Below are positions 1 to 11,729 of a stretch of DNA of 64,000 nt, piece by piece (position 1 is the first letter of the stretch; the number at the start of each line of letters is the position of its first letter). Location of the stretch: contig CAIIXF020000011.1 of NCBI GenBank assembly GCA_903813345.2, positions 3,932,571-3,996,570 on the forward strand, given 5' to 3'. A program made the translations under genes and the position numbers. Under the pieces are notes generated by a model that worked only from the letters and a program-made list of their open reading frames with translations, did not search any database and was not told where the DNA came from. Source of the DNA: Owenia fusiformis. Its lineage: Eukaryota > Annelida > Polychaeta > Sabellida > Oweniidae.

Positions 1-868
1 GAAACACCTTAGAAAAATGGCGCCCGTATAAGATTTTTTGTGTTCTTTTTCTGTTTATCAATACAAATTATATTTTGACACGATTGCGATAAAACGTATA
101 CCTAGAAACGTATGGCTAATTACCATAAGAGACTGGTAAATGTAAAAGTTGTTTGGTTTATCATATAAGAATCTGTAATAAAACCTCGATTGCCAAAATG
201 AAAGCATCGATTATGTTGAAACAAAAGTTCCCAGTCTTTTTTCAGTTACCATTAAACATGAGTCATTAGTCATTTTGGATTTGCTAGAATGATGATGGCA
301 TGGATTGTTCTTTTTCAATTTTAGCAATAAGTTAATCCTTTTTTGCTTGGACATGTTGCTACCTACAACCTTTGACATCATTAATTTTGCCAATAATCAG
401 GTTCTTTGATGTACCAAAAAATGGCAGGATTTATTGGAAAATAAACAACTTTTCATGTCCCCCATGCAGTATCGCTGAGCGTGAATTGATCACTCAAACT
501 ACGGATTGTATTTGTCCAAATAGCCTTGGATAACTATGGTAACTAAAGTAACTGGAAAATGTAATAACTTTTTCGAGCCTTTAGTGACATGAACAAAGGA
601 CATTTAGCTTTTTCGATATAAGCTTAATTCACAATTTTCAGAAATTCACATCAGTTGATTATGCTTTGAACGCCACTTAAAAGTGCCATCAAAAGTTGGT
701 GTGAACTTAGCTTAACAAGTTACTTGGGGGAAGGGGAACAACGGAGAGGAGTTTGGTTGACATTTCCACCAGAATGATGAAAATATTCATCGATGTCATA
801 TTAAATATTTATGTCATATTGAACATTTATCTCCGAGCTAAAAAATCCGACGACTCCAAAGGTAGTTT
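1..868. other. Gene-free A+T-rich stretch
   Basis: No open reading frame with coding character, no clear splice-site pairs and no strong repeat were seen. The only sizeable ORF (about 60 codons, minus strand, 211-393) has no recognisable motif and looks like chance. Confidence 0.5.
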
Positions 869-1280
869 AATCCGGTAGCCGACAGGCGTTTCTTGCATTC
901 GTGAATACAAGCTAACCTTAAATTCGCGAATGCAACTAACGCCTGTCGGCTACCTGATTAACCCAGTATTATTTGACCAACTCATTTAAATATAGTGGCA
1001 GGTACTATTCATATTTACATGGGTCTCCAGTAAAAAAAAATCAAATAGATAGGTTAATCCGGTAGCCGACAGGCGTTATTTGCATTCGCGAATACAAGCT
1101 AAAACTATTTGTGAATGAAAGATTTCAGCTACCGGATTAACCTTCTTTTCTATGGGCAACTCGTTTAAATAGTAAAAGTACCTTCCAATATTCCATTCAT
1201 ATTTTAATGAATTGCCCATAAAATAGTAGGTTTATCCGGCAGCCGGCAGGCGTTAGTGGCATTCGCGAATACAAGATCAT
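869..1280. repeat. Triplicated hairpin element, period about 180 bp
   Basis: Three copies begin with nearly the same bases, TAATCCGGTAGCCGACAGGC, near 869, 1053 and 1229. The first two close on themselves: the complementary arm ends near 965 and 1143, giving hairpins of about 95 bp whose stems also hold a CATTCGCGAAT palindrome. The third copy is cut short after the left arm. The spacers between copies are related too, sharing a CAACTCATTTAAAT-like segment. This is therefore a tandem duplication of hairpin plus flank rather than three separate insertions. It has the form of a small palindromic MITE; the family was not identified. Confidence 0.75.
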
Positions 1281-1889
1281 TTATTTCATAATTTGGGAAA
1301 TATATATTTTCACAATATTGAAATAGATGGTGGTTCAAAGTGGAATACATATCATACAAAAGTGTCACAGATATGACTAGCAGGCATATACTTTTAGTAC
1401 ATGGTCTTTCTTTGCATGACTTCGCAGAACATATCAAAACCCTGGGATCCACAGGGTAACAAAAAAGGGTAATCCTTTTTTGAGCACGAAAGCGTACTTT
1501 TTGTTGAATAGCCTTTCCCAGCTGCTAATCTTGTGAGTGCATCGTGCATTCAACGAATTGTATTCACTTATTAACCAATCAGTGCCAGGAACAAAATGCA
1601 CGCTAACTTTTGGGGCTAAGTTTAGTGTTTTATGAAGCATGCTCCATACAAATGTTACGCTTTTGCACATTTACTTTGCGAACTATCTATAGGTACACAT
1701 TACCAATTGACTGCTACATTTGAGTGATCAAGTACCTCGTATTTTTCATTTTTCGATATTTTGTGATTTGTTGGCTGATGAGTAACTTGATATTTTATGT
1801 CTAAATGTATCAAAGTGGTTCATAGTAATAGTTTTATCAGATTCTCAACTTTTCAGTTACATTCTCAACTAACCCCCCTAAGGTCTGTA

Positions 1890-2460
1890 ATATGTCATTT
1901 ATACCTTAGGCCTAAGGTCAGGTGTATCGAGGTTCAATGATGAGACCTTAGGCCTAAGGTCAGGTATATGAAAATAACATTCATGGGTGAGACCTTAGGC
2001 CTAAGGTCATGTCAATTACGAAAAGGTATATCGACGAGACATTAGGCCTAAGGTCGATTGTATAAGGAAACCATTCACTAATGAGACCTTAGGCCTAAGG
2101 TCAGCTAATTTAACAAAATGTTATATCGATAATCATGAAACATTAGGCCTAATTAGGTCGAGATTAGGTCGAGTGCATAAGAGAACCACTTATTAATGAG
2201 ACCTTGGGCCTAAGGTCAGTGTTGTTAGAAAATCATCATTGATGAGACCTAAGTTCTAACATCAATTAACTTACCATGTAAAATACATATAGGACCTTAG
2301 GACTAAGGTCGGGTATATAGGGAAACCATTCATAAATGAGACCGTTGGCCTAAGATCAGTTAATTAACCATGTTTGATATATCTACGAGACCCTAGGCCT
2401 AAGGTCGGGTATAAAAGTAAACCATTTATCAACGAAACTTTAGGCCTAAGGTCGGTTAAA
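1890..2460. repeat. Satellite of 18-bp palindromes (GACCTTAGGCCTAAGGTC)
   Basis: About a dozen copies of a perfect or slightly decayed 18-bp palindrome, GACCTTAGGCCTAAGGTC, lie every 45-60 bp. Spacers alternate between two types, one like GGGTATATAAGGAAACCATTC and one like AGTTAATTAACAAAATG, so the real unit is a dimer of about 93 bp. The middle copies near 2140-2280 are the most decayed. No ORF overlaps. It resembles a CRISPR array superficially, but the spacers are homologous to each other, so it is an ordinary eukaryotic satellite. Confidence 0.85.
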
Positions 2461-5400
2461 TATCGAAGTGTGGCATTTGACCCTTGATGAACCTGGTCAG
2501 TGTAATAAACTCGTTTTAGAAATAGACAATACATGTATATGTCTAAACTCGGTGGTTTGTTTGTAAGTTTGTATTTCTTAATACCTCAATAACTGTTGTA
2601 TTAATACAAAAGGCGTTATATTATGCAGAAAAAGATTGAACGATGTAGGCATAGGCAGAGGGAGTATCACACTACCCTACCACGTGAACACATTTAAAAA
2701 GTATATAGGATACAGTTAAAGGGGACCACCACCATGGTCACATGATCAGTTGTGTGGAGGTAAGCTCCCAGTTGAAATAAAAGCACTGTCCTCCTTTGGT
2801 TTATGTGAAAAGTAGCTAATACCCTCATGTATTGGTCAGTTTGTGTGACACACGACTAATCCACACAATATGCTTCATTCAACATGTTTTATGCTATTAA
2901 GCTGCATATAAAAACACTACTTTGCAGTAAAAACGTACTACTGGATGAACTAAGGTTAGGGTAATTAAATAAGTTGTTTCTCATTCTTGCCCGCGTGTGG
3001 CCCAATCCCCCCTCCACCTTTTTCTGCCATTTCTGAGAAAAAAACACCGTACCTCGCGCGCATCCATGGCGTGTGAAACACTTTTTTTACTTTTTATGGA
3101 TCAGGATAATTGACAATTAATCGTGGTACTGATATATGATCAAATATACCAGTAAAGTAGGCTAAATTCAACATATAAATTCAACATAAACTCAGTTTAT
3201 TTCCTTCAAAATTAGTTATTTGTTTTTACAGTTATTTTAAAGAAAAAAATCATCCCGTCCCTCATCAGCATTTTAGATAGACAAAAAGGTAATATAAAAA
3301 CCGTCATTCCCGTATCAATTTTGAAAATTAGAAGAAAGAGAAACAACTAATTTAATTACCCTGGCCTAACATAAAATACAAAGCCACTAGCTAGCTCATA
3401 CAGTATACTTACCCCTTGCAAATTGTAATTTATTGAATTCACAGTAAACCCATCAATTTTAAAAAAACAAAGAATATTGTTCTCATGGATCTATTATTCA
3501 TGTTTAACTAACTATGAAAATATAAATATGAAATAATATGTTAGCTTGAAGTCATATATAAGATGAAAATATATGTTCATGCATTTGCATTTTTCCATAA
3601 GGGAATATATTCCCATGTAGTTTGATTTTTCAATATATCACTAATCAAAATTCAGCGCGTTTGAAATTAGAGCTGAATTATTTTATTTCTGATTGGTTTA
3701 ACGTCCTATGTTATTGAAATCGAACACGATTTGAAATGCGTTCGCTTGAATGGTTATGAGTTTATAAAATGATTCGGTTGAATGGATCAGGCATTCTGCT
3801 TGTAGCAAGCCTCCGTTTAGAAATTCTAAAATTCTAATAATTAGAACATTTTGTTTGGAATTTTATTTTTCGAGGAGATATACCTTTTAAGACTTTGGTT
3901 TGGTTTAAACGGTGTCATGTCGAATTATTAATATTGAGTGTTCCAAGCTTATTATATTATTTTGAGAAAATGATATTTAATTAGGAGCGTCTTTTGCTCG
4001 ATCTATAGATTTAGTACTTTGAATGTACAGTTGTATTGTAATTTAAACAGATTAAAGTTAAAAGGCTTACAAACTGTTAATATTCAAGCGTTTAATTAAA
4101 ACGTCGAGCTTCATAGCCTTGATAACAATTGATCATCATCTTTTGGTTTTAGATTTAGATGTATCATTTCGTGACCGACATATCGGCTTTTTGCCTGAAA
4201 CAGTGTTAATTGAGCATCGTAAATCAACAACAAGGGATCGAGTTGATTTTGAATGGGGGTATGGAACCTGGATGTTCCTTGCACAATAACAACTCAGCAT
4301 CGTGGCTGTTATAACATAGACATCGTGGTCGTTATAAAATACCCAGAAACATTGCAAAATAACTCCATTCTATTTCGTTTCTCCTTATTGTACCATGTAT
4401 TAGTTACTTGCACCTGATAAACGCAGCTGCTAGCTCGCACTTCATCCATAATATAAATGATAGGATATTATGTTGGGTTACGGGATGGCGGATGTGTTTA
4501 GTTAAGAAATAATCTAGTTTCTTCCCTTGAAAAAACATTAGTTTTGATGTATGTAATTAAGCTTATAAACTTGCTGATTTGATTTTAATATTTAAATACT
4601 ACATGATAAGTACTCATCTCAAAATACCAATGTATTTTTGTGAACAACTCTTAAGTGTGATATTGTAAGAATTTTCTGATTCGATGTAACAGTCGTAAAT
4701 GCAACATATATTAACAATGTTATGTTACTTTGTGTCATATGAATAATAAATTCGTACAAAGGTGAGTTTTATTTCGTTTGTTATTCAATGTAGAATATAC
4801 GTTGTACATTATTTCATGTAGGATATTGACAATAACCAGTCTATCGTTTTACGGAAGAATAAAAAGATATGATATATGCATGCATCTTGAGATTGACATG
4901 CGTAAAAGGTATCAGTATTTTATCTAGTATTTCATTTTATCCCATACTTAGTAATGTTCTAGATAAATCACATGTGGGAATATAGTTGATATCCGAGTTG
5001 AGCGGGATATACCACCCGCTCATCAGCAATCCCCGGGAAATTCGTTCGGTGCATTTAAATGTTAAATGTTAATAGTTCGGTTGAGTTATAAAAATAAATC
5101 TTAAGCACTTTAAATCTAGATAAAATATTCATGATTTGATTGTGATAATCATTTGTAATTATTACATGACGGTTCCATTACATTCAATGCGTATCTAATC
5201 CTCATAATTTACAAATAAATCAGTTATTAAATGCTCGATTTTCGACAGGTAATGGTAATATATCAACCTTCGGTCCCTACTGTTCCTCGTGTAGATATAT
5301 TATATAACCCTCTCAGATATATCCTGTATATTTGTTAGTCTCAGCCTAGACAGCATATATTAATTTTATTGGATATTGCGTAAAATTCGAATGAACTTGA

Positions 5401-5685
5401 GATGAAATTCAACATCCAAATATGTTAATCATCCACCGTGTAACTAAAAGCATATGCATGGCCTATTTGCCTTAAAATACGATTGTGATTATGATTTCTG
5501 TTCTCCACATGTAAAATCTAAAAACATAACTGAGTTAAGTTACACGAAATTCAGTTAACTTGAACACGAAGTCTTGTCGATTTACTTAATCTTTGATTGA
5601 TTTCTATAGGCGATACGAAATCGCCACCGAAATTCCTCGGAGCAGGCAGATATAAGACCAGACTGGGCATACAAAAAATGTATTG
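2461..5685. other. Gene-free stretch
   Basis: No gene was recognised. Near 2665-2685 the sequence matches a short segment, CACACTACCCTACCACGTG, that recurs inverted near 37247-37265 and in part at 35598, so this is a dispersed-repeat scrap. The ORF at 4136-4357 (minus) has no motif and low coding quality. Confidence 0.4.
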
Positions 5686-5687
5686 TA

Positions 5688-6332
5688 CAGGGTGTCCCGA
5701 AAGTATGGGGCCCCCCTAGGCAGACATATACCAGTGTCGTCATAGTATGTGTCATATATCACTTTAAAGCTTATCCAAAGTTACATTGAATCGCCAAGTA
5801 TCATGGTTCAACTCTCAAATGTGAGAAAATTACAGGCATTTCAAAATTTAGTGTTTGGTCAAAATTAAGTTCAATTTTACACCAAATCAGTAGTCAATAT
5901 GTCCTCCGGGGCCATCTAAACAGCAGCAATTCTTTTCGGGCCGGATGGAAATTGTGTTGGAAAAAGAGAACGGTGAGGGTAGAAACTCTAAGGAAACTCT
6001 TCCAAAGTCCCTTAACAGGCTTTAAGAGGGTTATAAAATTCCACACCCCTATTTGAAGGGCTTTTAAGGTCATATCTGTATATAATTGCTGCTGTTAACA
6101 TGGCCAAGGAGGGACACATTGACTAGTAATGTGGTGTAAAATTGAACTTTATTTTGACAAAACACTAACTTTTGAAATGACTGTAACTTTTTCCCATTTG
6201 GGAGTTAAACTATGATTCTTGGCAAATCAATGTAACTTTGGATAAGCTTTAAAATGATATATGACACATACTATGAGGGCACTGGAATATGTCTGCCTAG
6301 GGGGGGGGGGGCCATACTTTCGGGACACCCTG
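5688..6332. mobile_element. Mariner-type MITE with 250-bp terminal inverted repeats
   Basis: The element begins CAGGGTGTCCCGAAAGTATGG and ends with its reverse complement. TA dinucleotides lie on both sides (5686-5687 and 6333-6334), the target duplication of Tc1/mariner elements. The arms stay similar for about 250 bp inward and include G- or C-runs at matching positions. At 645 bp and without a transposase ORF it is non-autonomous. Confidence 0.88.
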
Positions 6333-6334
6333 TA

Positions 6335-7060
6335 TGTGCTCCTTAGGTTGCACTCGGGTGCTATCAACATTGAACACACAAGTATAAGATACACATGTAT
6401 AATTAAGGTATGTGTGACAAAGGGATGTTAAAAACAGGTGGCTATTGCAATTGATATTTTAATGTAACTTCAGTATGTTAGAATATTTTCATCAATAAAA
6501 AATAACATCTTAGTTATGTACTATGTGAGTGTATTTGAAAATGTAGTACAGCTAGTTCCATCTATAACGATGTCTGATGATAAAAAGCTCAATTGTCCTT
6601 GATGTCATGGTCAATGGGACTTTAACACGTGAACTAATGTTTTTTATTTTTTGGTTTTAAAGTCACTTATAGCAAACCTAATCTAACAATTATCTCAAGA
6701 TATGCTTATGAGATATTCATGTAAACGTTGTTTGTATTTTTCTCAAATCGACCCACGGAAATATGCAATACATCAAGTTAAAAAAGTGGTACGAATCATA
6801 AAAGCGACGTTGGGTGGTTCACTAGTAATTTTTTTTATAGAAAATCTAGAAATATTACCCAAATTAATTTATGACTATTCAAAAGAAGACATTCAAATCT
6901 ATATTATGTAAAAAAAATCAAATCTGTCCGAAGCAGGGATAACGCTCAAATTGAGTGATGAACTTCGTTCTCCAAACCGAGAATCATCCTTTGTGATGAT
7001 AGGTGGATTAATGAAAGCTTAAGAGATAATCTGTTCAACTTTACTTTCACTATATTGCCC
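6335..7060. other. Gene-free stretch
   Basis: Only a short A+T-rich ORF of 69 codons at 6702-6911 (plus) is present. It has no signal peptide, domain or plausible neighbouring exon, so it was not called as a gene. Confidence 0.4.
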
Positions 7061-7065
7061 CTTAT

Positions 7066-7310
7066 TATCCCATCGAACGAAGTTCGGAGGGATAAAGGGA
7101 ACGCCTCCGTCCGTACGTCCATCCGTTGGTTCGTCCGTCCGTCAACATTAGACGCACAAATTGAAACTGCCGTACGGGTTGAGTCATATCCACATTCATT
7201 TTATGCATATCCATAATCACGGTGCCCATGTCAAGCTGCGCGCCTACTAAACTAAAAGTTGCGGTCCTCATACTTGCGCAGTTTTTAATATTTTCATTTG
7301 AAACTCGCAA
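7066..7310. repeat. Hairpin plus CCGT-rich start of a dispersed element
   Basis: A 29-bp hairpin (7066-7094: TATCCC, CGAAC, loop, GTTCG, GGGATA) is followed by a CCGTCCGT-type simple repeat (7106-7143) and then by about 170 bp of more G+C-rich sequence. Hairpin followed by a CCGTCCGT run is a layout I associate with dispersed repeats in invertebrate genomes. A second hairpin of this general sort is at 21332. No TIR or target duplication was found, so the class is open. Confidence 0.45.
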
Positions 7311-9760
7311 GAACGCTGCTTTGAATCCAGCTCTCTACTCTTTCAAAACGTCATGTATAATCAAGACAGTTGAACTATTTATTTTTTGACGTGAAAACAT
7401 TTTTTTTAGTTTATTTTTGTTTTACAACTCTTTTGGAAAAATGTATCAAATTTTTATTTCTTGTCATATTTATCCGATATTTTGTCAATATGAAATTCGA
7501 GATTCCTTTAAATGATGGTGCAAATTTCATAACGATTGATGAATTTGTATTATCAGAATTATGTTTTGCAAAAAGGTGTACCAATGTGCATGTTTCTTTA
7601 ATTGACGGCACATTTACCTTTAATTGGGCGAACGTACGGGTCCCGACGAAATAAGCTTTAACTGATTTAATACACTCAAAAATAAAGTTTGCTATCAAAT
7701 TGGAATGTTCATAAAACATAAACCTTGCCTTTGTTTTCCCAATTCGAAAAACAGACCAAATAAACTATGATAATCGTCTGACTCTTGAGACTACAGAACT
7801 TGAAAATACTAAAATCGAAGCTACCTATAGTTACGCTTGTAAAGTTAATTATATGTTTAAGGATATACCAAAAATATACCGAAAATAGACCATTTTCAAT
7901 CTCAACGAAACTAGGTTTTTATTATAAACCTAGGTGAAGCGATTCAATAAATGTAATAAAAAGGGTAGGTCAACGGATTATTTTTTTCATAAGAAGCTTC
8001 TGAAAATAGGTATGACGTTATCATCATTTGAACATTTGAGGCGCCATTGATTTCAAAGCAAAAAACATGTTTTCCTACATTTCTTCGATAAAATGATGAT
8101 TTAGAGAGTATTGACGATTTTTGTCGAGCCTAGATAAACTTCCTTTATAGTAAACTTTATTTTAAGGCATGATACATATTGCTCCCCCCCCCCTCCGTCC
8201 CAAAATTATTTTCGATTATTTTTTATTTCACCTATGGAAACTTATTTTACAAAGTCAGCAATAACATTAATTTTGTGACGATAATATCACTTACAAGTAT
8301 TTATTACAGGTCATGTACACCATTGTTGCTTCATTTATAGCAACAACATTGACTTTTGCACGTTGGTGCGTTGCGCCTTTTTTAATAGATCTCATATCTT
8401 AGATGCCTATCATTTCAGAAAAAATCCCAGAAGACCTAACATATTTTACCATACCGTACGCCTATCAATTCAGCAATTCAATAGTAAACTTTTTCTTGAA
8501 AAAATAAATCTCTCAGATTTGTTGAATTTTCTTGCAGAAATTGCCTGCTCCCCCTCCTCCGTCCCATTTTCACGATCACCGGGCGTGATATCTAATAAAT
8601 GTTTTCAATTTTTTAAAATTCACACACAGAGTTTTGACTTTCAAAATGCACAAATAATTTACATTGATTGGTTATCTCGACCACCAAAACTTAATGAAGG
8701 CTGCAAACTGTGTTACAAAGCAGCAATTTAAAAATGCTTTGCTTTTGAGCAAGGATGAATGCTTAGTGCGTCGTTAAAAATGAAGAAAACAACTATAGAC
8801 AAAATGTCCCTTTTATTAGGTACCCTCCACAAATGGATGACTATAATTGAGTACCCAACATGCCTTAGTTTATGAAATATCACAAATTCAAAAAATGTTT
8901 ATATCCGCACCTTGCGCACATGATATCTAATCCGCTTGTCTCCGTATAGCAGTCCACATAGGGTGTATTTGGGGTCGTAGAATGCGATAATCCTTTATAT
9001 CATTTTTTGGGTTCAAATATCATATGCTGGTGCTTTAATTAGGGGCATAGGAACTCTGCTTAAGTAGGCTAACGATAGCTTCTGAATTCAAAATAATCAC
9101 CATTTATTGTTGTAGTCTCTGTCATAACTCCAATACCAGGAGATTATGTGAGATTTTGGATACCATATGGACATAGGACTCTGTTCCTGGAGATCTCTTG
9201 GAGATATTTTCATCATATATTCATCATATAGTGCGATGTCACATTGTGATTCTGTATATACTACTATTTTGGTATTTCTGCTATGTTATGTTCAAAACAA
9301 CAATATGTCATTTATATATAGATGTGTTATGCTTCAGTCAATTTTGATCTATGACAACCATGCAGCAACTGTAACTTTTTTGCTTCTGAGCACTTAGCTA
9401 ACCACAATAAGCAAACCTGGCGGAGATTAACCGGGCCCTTACTTCATTTAGCGAAATTTCAGCTCAAACTCGTGACAAATGTATTATGCATAAGCTGGTA
9501 TAAAGCCTTGGAAACACTCATTTTGGTAAATATGATTTACGGTGTTTATTTTTCTGCAGTTTGGGGGAGTTTGGGACATTAAATGTTAGAATTCAAGAAA
9601 ATATGCGACTTATACGACTCATCAATTAAATTGTATCAGCACTGTATACCATTTCGTTTTACTCTAAGATTGGCCATTTAGCTTTTCAGTACTTCCGTCG
9701 CACATTCTCATTGGTCAATGAGTATGCCATACATTTTGGATGAAAATGTGATACATACCG
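7311..9760. other. Gene-free stretch with A+T-rich ORFs
   Basis: ORFs at 7370-7654 and 8363-8731 (plus) and 7411-7719 (minus) are rich in Phe, Lys and Asn and show no known motif. None has a convincing start context or linked exon. A C-run lies at about 8184. Nothing here was called as a gene. Confidence 0.4.
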
Positions 9761-9785
9761 CAAGTGAATCTGTCAGATTCACTTG
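9761..9785. repeat. Perfect 25-bp palindrome
   Basis: CAAGTGAATCTG, one T, then the exact reverse complement. It is a perfect 12-bp stem with a 1-base centre, standing alone in unique sequence. It could be a dimeric transcription-factor site or a relic hairpin. Confidence 0.7.
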
Positions 9786-11580
9786 GGGGATATGGCATCT
9801 ATTTGTATCATGTTTACCGCGTAACATATTATACAGTTATACCATGGTTAAGGTATCTTTCATTATTAAAGCAAGGTTAAAACAGTCGAGGAGAACTTCT
9901 GACCGATCGTTGAGAATGAGGTCACGCTGGTTATATACTTCGATTTGCATTAAAAACCAACACACATTAGCGATCTTTTATGAACATGTTGCAATCATAT
10001 TCCAGCACCGAATGCGCCACTCTATATCCATTCTTACCGTATACTTAATTTCTGCATTTAGAATTTTTTACTACAACTGCGCGCTCATCTGCTAGGAAAC
10101 TAGCACCTATTATTGGGATTGAGCAAAAACACAATCCGCGACACTCACTTGCTCGAATTAAATTCTAAACTTAGGATATCGATCACCCGGGGTGAGTTCT
10201 GATACATTAGGGCATAAACGTATTGGTTAATACGCAGGGGAGAACGTCACAACTGAAAAGACTGGATTGGTGAATATATGAATTGACATATAGTGGTGAA
10301 TGAAAAAAAATGTCCATACACGCAGGAAAAAGTTAAACGGATTGACTCTTGCAGAATGAAAAAAAAGCTACAAATTGGTTTAGACACGCTAAAGAATGAA
10401 CAAAACATTATTCATATACACGGGAAAGTTACTAATTTGTTCCGATGAACTGAACAATAAAGAATAACACGTTGGTCCATGAACACTGGAAAGCCAAAAA
10501 TATTGGTCAACCCTAACTGGAGGAAGTATAACATATGAGTTTAAACACCGGGAAGAATGAAGAAGGATTGTGTTAGCGCAATCCAGTGGTTGTACCTGCA
10601 AAATCCTATGCTTTGGACAGTCACTACCATTTTATTGAAATGAATGCTAAAATATCAAACGCAATTATCTCCCTAATTTGGGGTCAAATTAGCAAGAACA
10701 AATGACCTGAAAATCATGTGTGCAAAATATTAAAAGTTAAGACAATGTGTTAATTGCTATAATAATGAGGTGCTTGTGGCGGCCATCTTGGATTTTCATG
10801 ACCACATGGAGTGATCGGAGATATATCAGGTACTTTTTCTGTTTTCCAACAATGTAAAATAAATTATAATTCTATTCTAACTGACACTTATTAAATATAA
10901 CATCTAACTAGCATGTGGCTTTGTGGCTGCGTGCTTCAGAAAAACCTTATATACAAGCTGGTTGCCAAAATGTGGCTCTGCGGCTGCGTCGCCGCTGACA
11001 AAAATACAATGTTTATAATGAACAAGTGGTTAACTTACTCAATAGTGTAGAAATAAAATATATCTTTTCCAAATTGAAAAACTTTCCGACCACCCGTAAA
11101 ACCTTTTCTATCTTTAACATCACAAACAACTCAATTCCCATTGTTATTTGTTGAGAAAATGATGTTAAACATTTTTGAAATCCTCAACAATTGAGGTTAA
11201 AGGAAAAAGGTTTGTCCGAAATTTTTTCTAAAAAAATAATTATAAAGACATTTACTTAGTTTATCTTGCCGCTTAGAGCCGAAGTGATCTTATTCACTAA
11301 TACATGCACTATTCACTCAGTAATACTCAATTTACAATTACCGCTCTATTTTCATAACGTTAAACGACCAAATAGAAATCATTTTCTTGCTAATTCGTAC
11401 TACGTGACTCAAACGCAATAAAATACATTTTTGCTTTTTACCGAAAGCGCAGAATTATTGGGGTTATTTGACCTAAGCCGCCTCACAATATATGTTTAGT
11501 TGTTTTATCGTTTACATTTTAGCAAACCATCGTGTACTTTCCATCGTTGAGTTTAGTATGTATTGACAAATAAAAAAAAA
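9786..11580. other. Non-coding region downstream of the minus-strand EGF gene
   Basis: This stretch probably includes the 3' untranslated region of the EGF-domain gene that ends at 11581. No clear AATAAA was found on the minus strand near the stop. Around 10320-10560 there are loose, decayed repeats (AATGAA, ACACGGGAAAG). Two copies of a TGTGGCTGCGT-like segment lie near 10918-10990. No coding exon was recognised. Confidence 0.4.
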
Positions 11581-11729
11581 TTAAAAACGGGTGATAAAAG
11601 AAAAGGTTGACGTACATGCATTGCCGTCCTGCAAAGAGAACCCATCGAGACAGCTGCAAACGAATGATCCGACATTATTTGAGCAGATTTGCGTACATCC
11701 ACCATTCGCTGTATCACATTCGTTCACAT
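11581..11729 (-). CDS. Last exon: calcium-binding EGF and stop
   Basis: It reads [12 protein letters not shown] onward with six cysteines, so the EGF module is complete. The other copies of this exon end in ACAG followed by a GTGA donor. Here that junction has become ACGTCAAC, and the frame reads on for ten further residues ([10 protein letters not shown]) to a TAA at 11583-11581. The simplest reading is that loss of the donor turned a duplicated internal exon into the terminal exon. Alternatively this copy is decayed and skipped. Confidence 0.6.

Noticed and set aside
1890-2460. CRISPR array
   Set aside because: Palindromic repeats with spacers look similar, but the spacers are related to each other in two alternating classes, the repeat copies are decayed, there are no cas genes and the DNA is clearly animal nuclear.
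5688-6332. Inverted gene duplication
   Set aside because: TA target duplication, matched tips and no coding content show a MITE instead.
8363-8731. 122-residue plus-strand ORF
   Set aside because: No motif, no signal peptide, no linked exon. The length is within chance for this base composition across 64 kb.
9718-10095. 125-residue plus-strand ORF
   Set aside because: It begins near a perfect palindrome and shows no domain. Composition is unlike the confirmed exons here.
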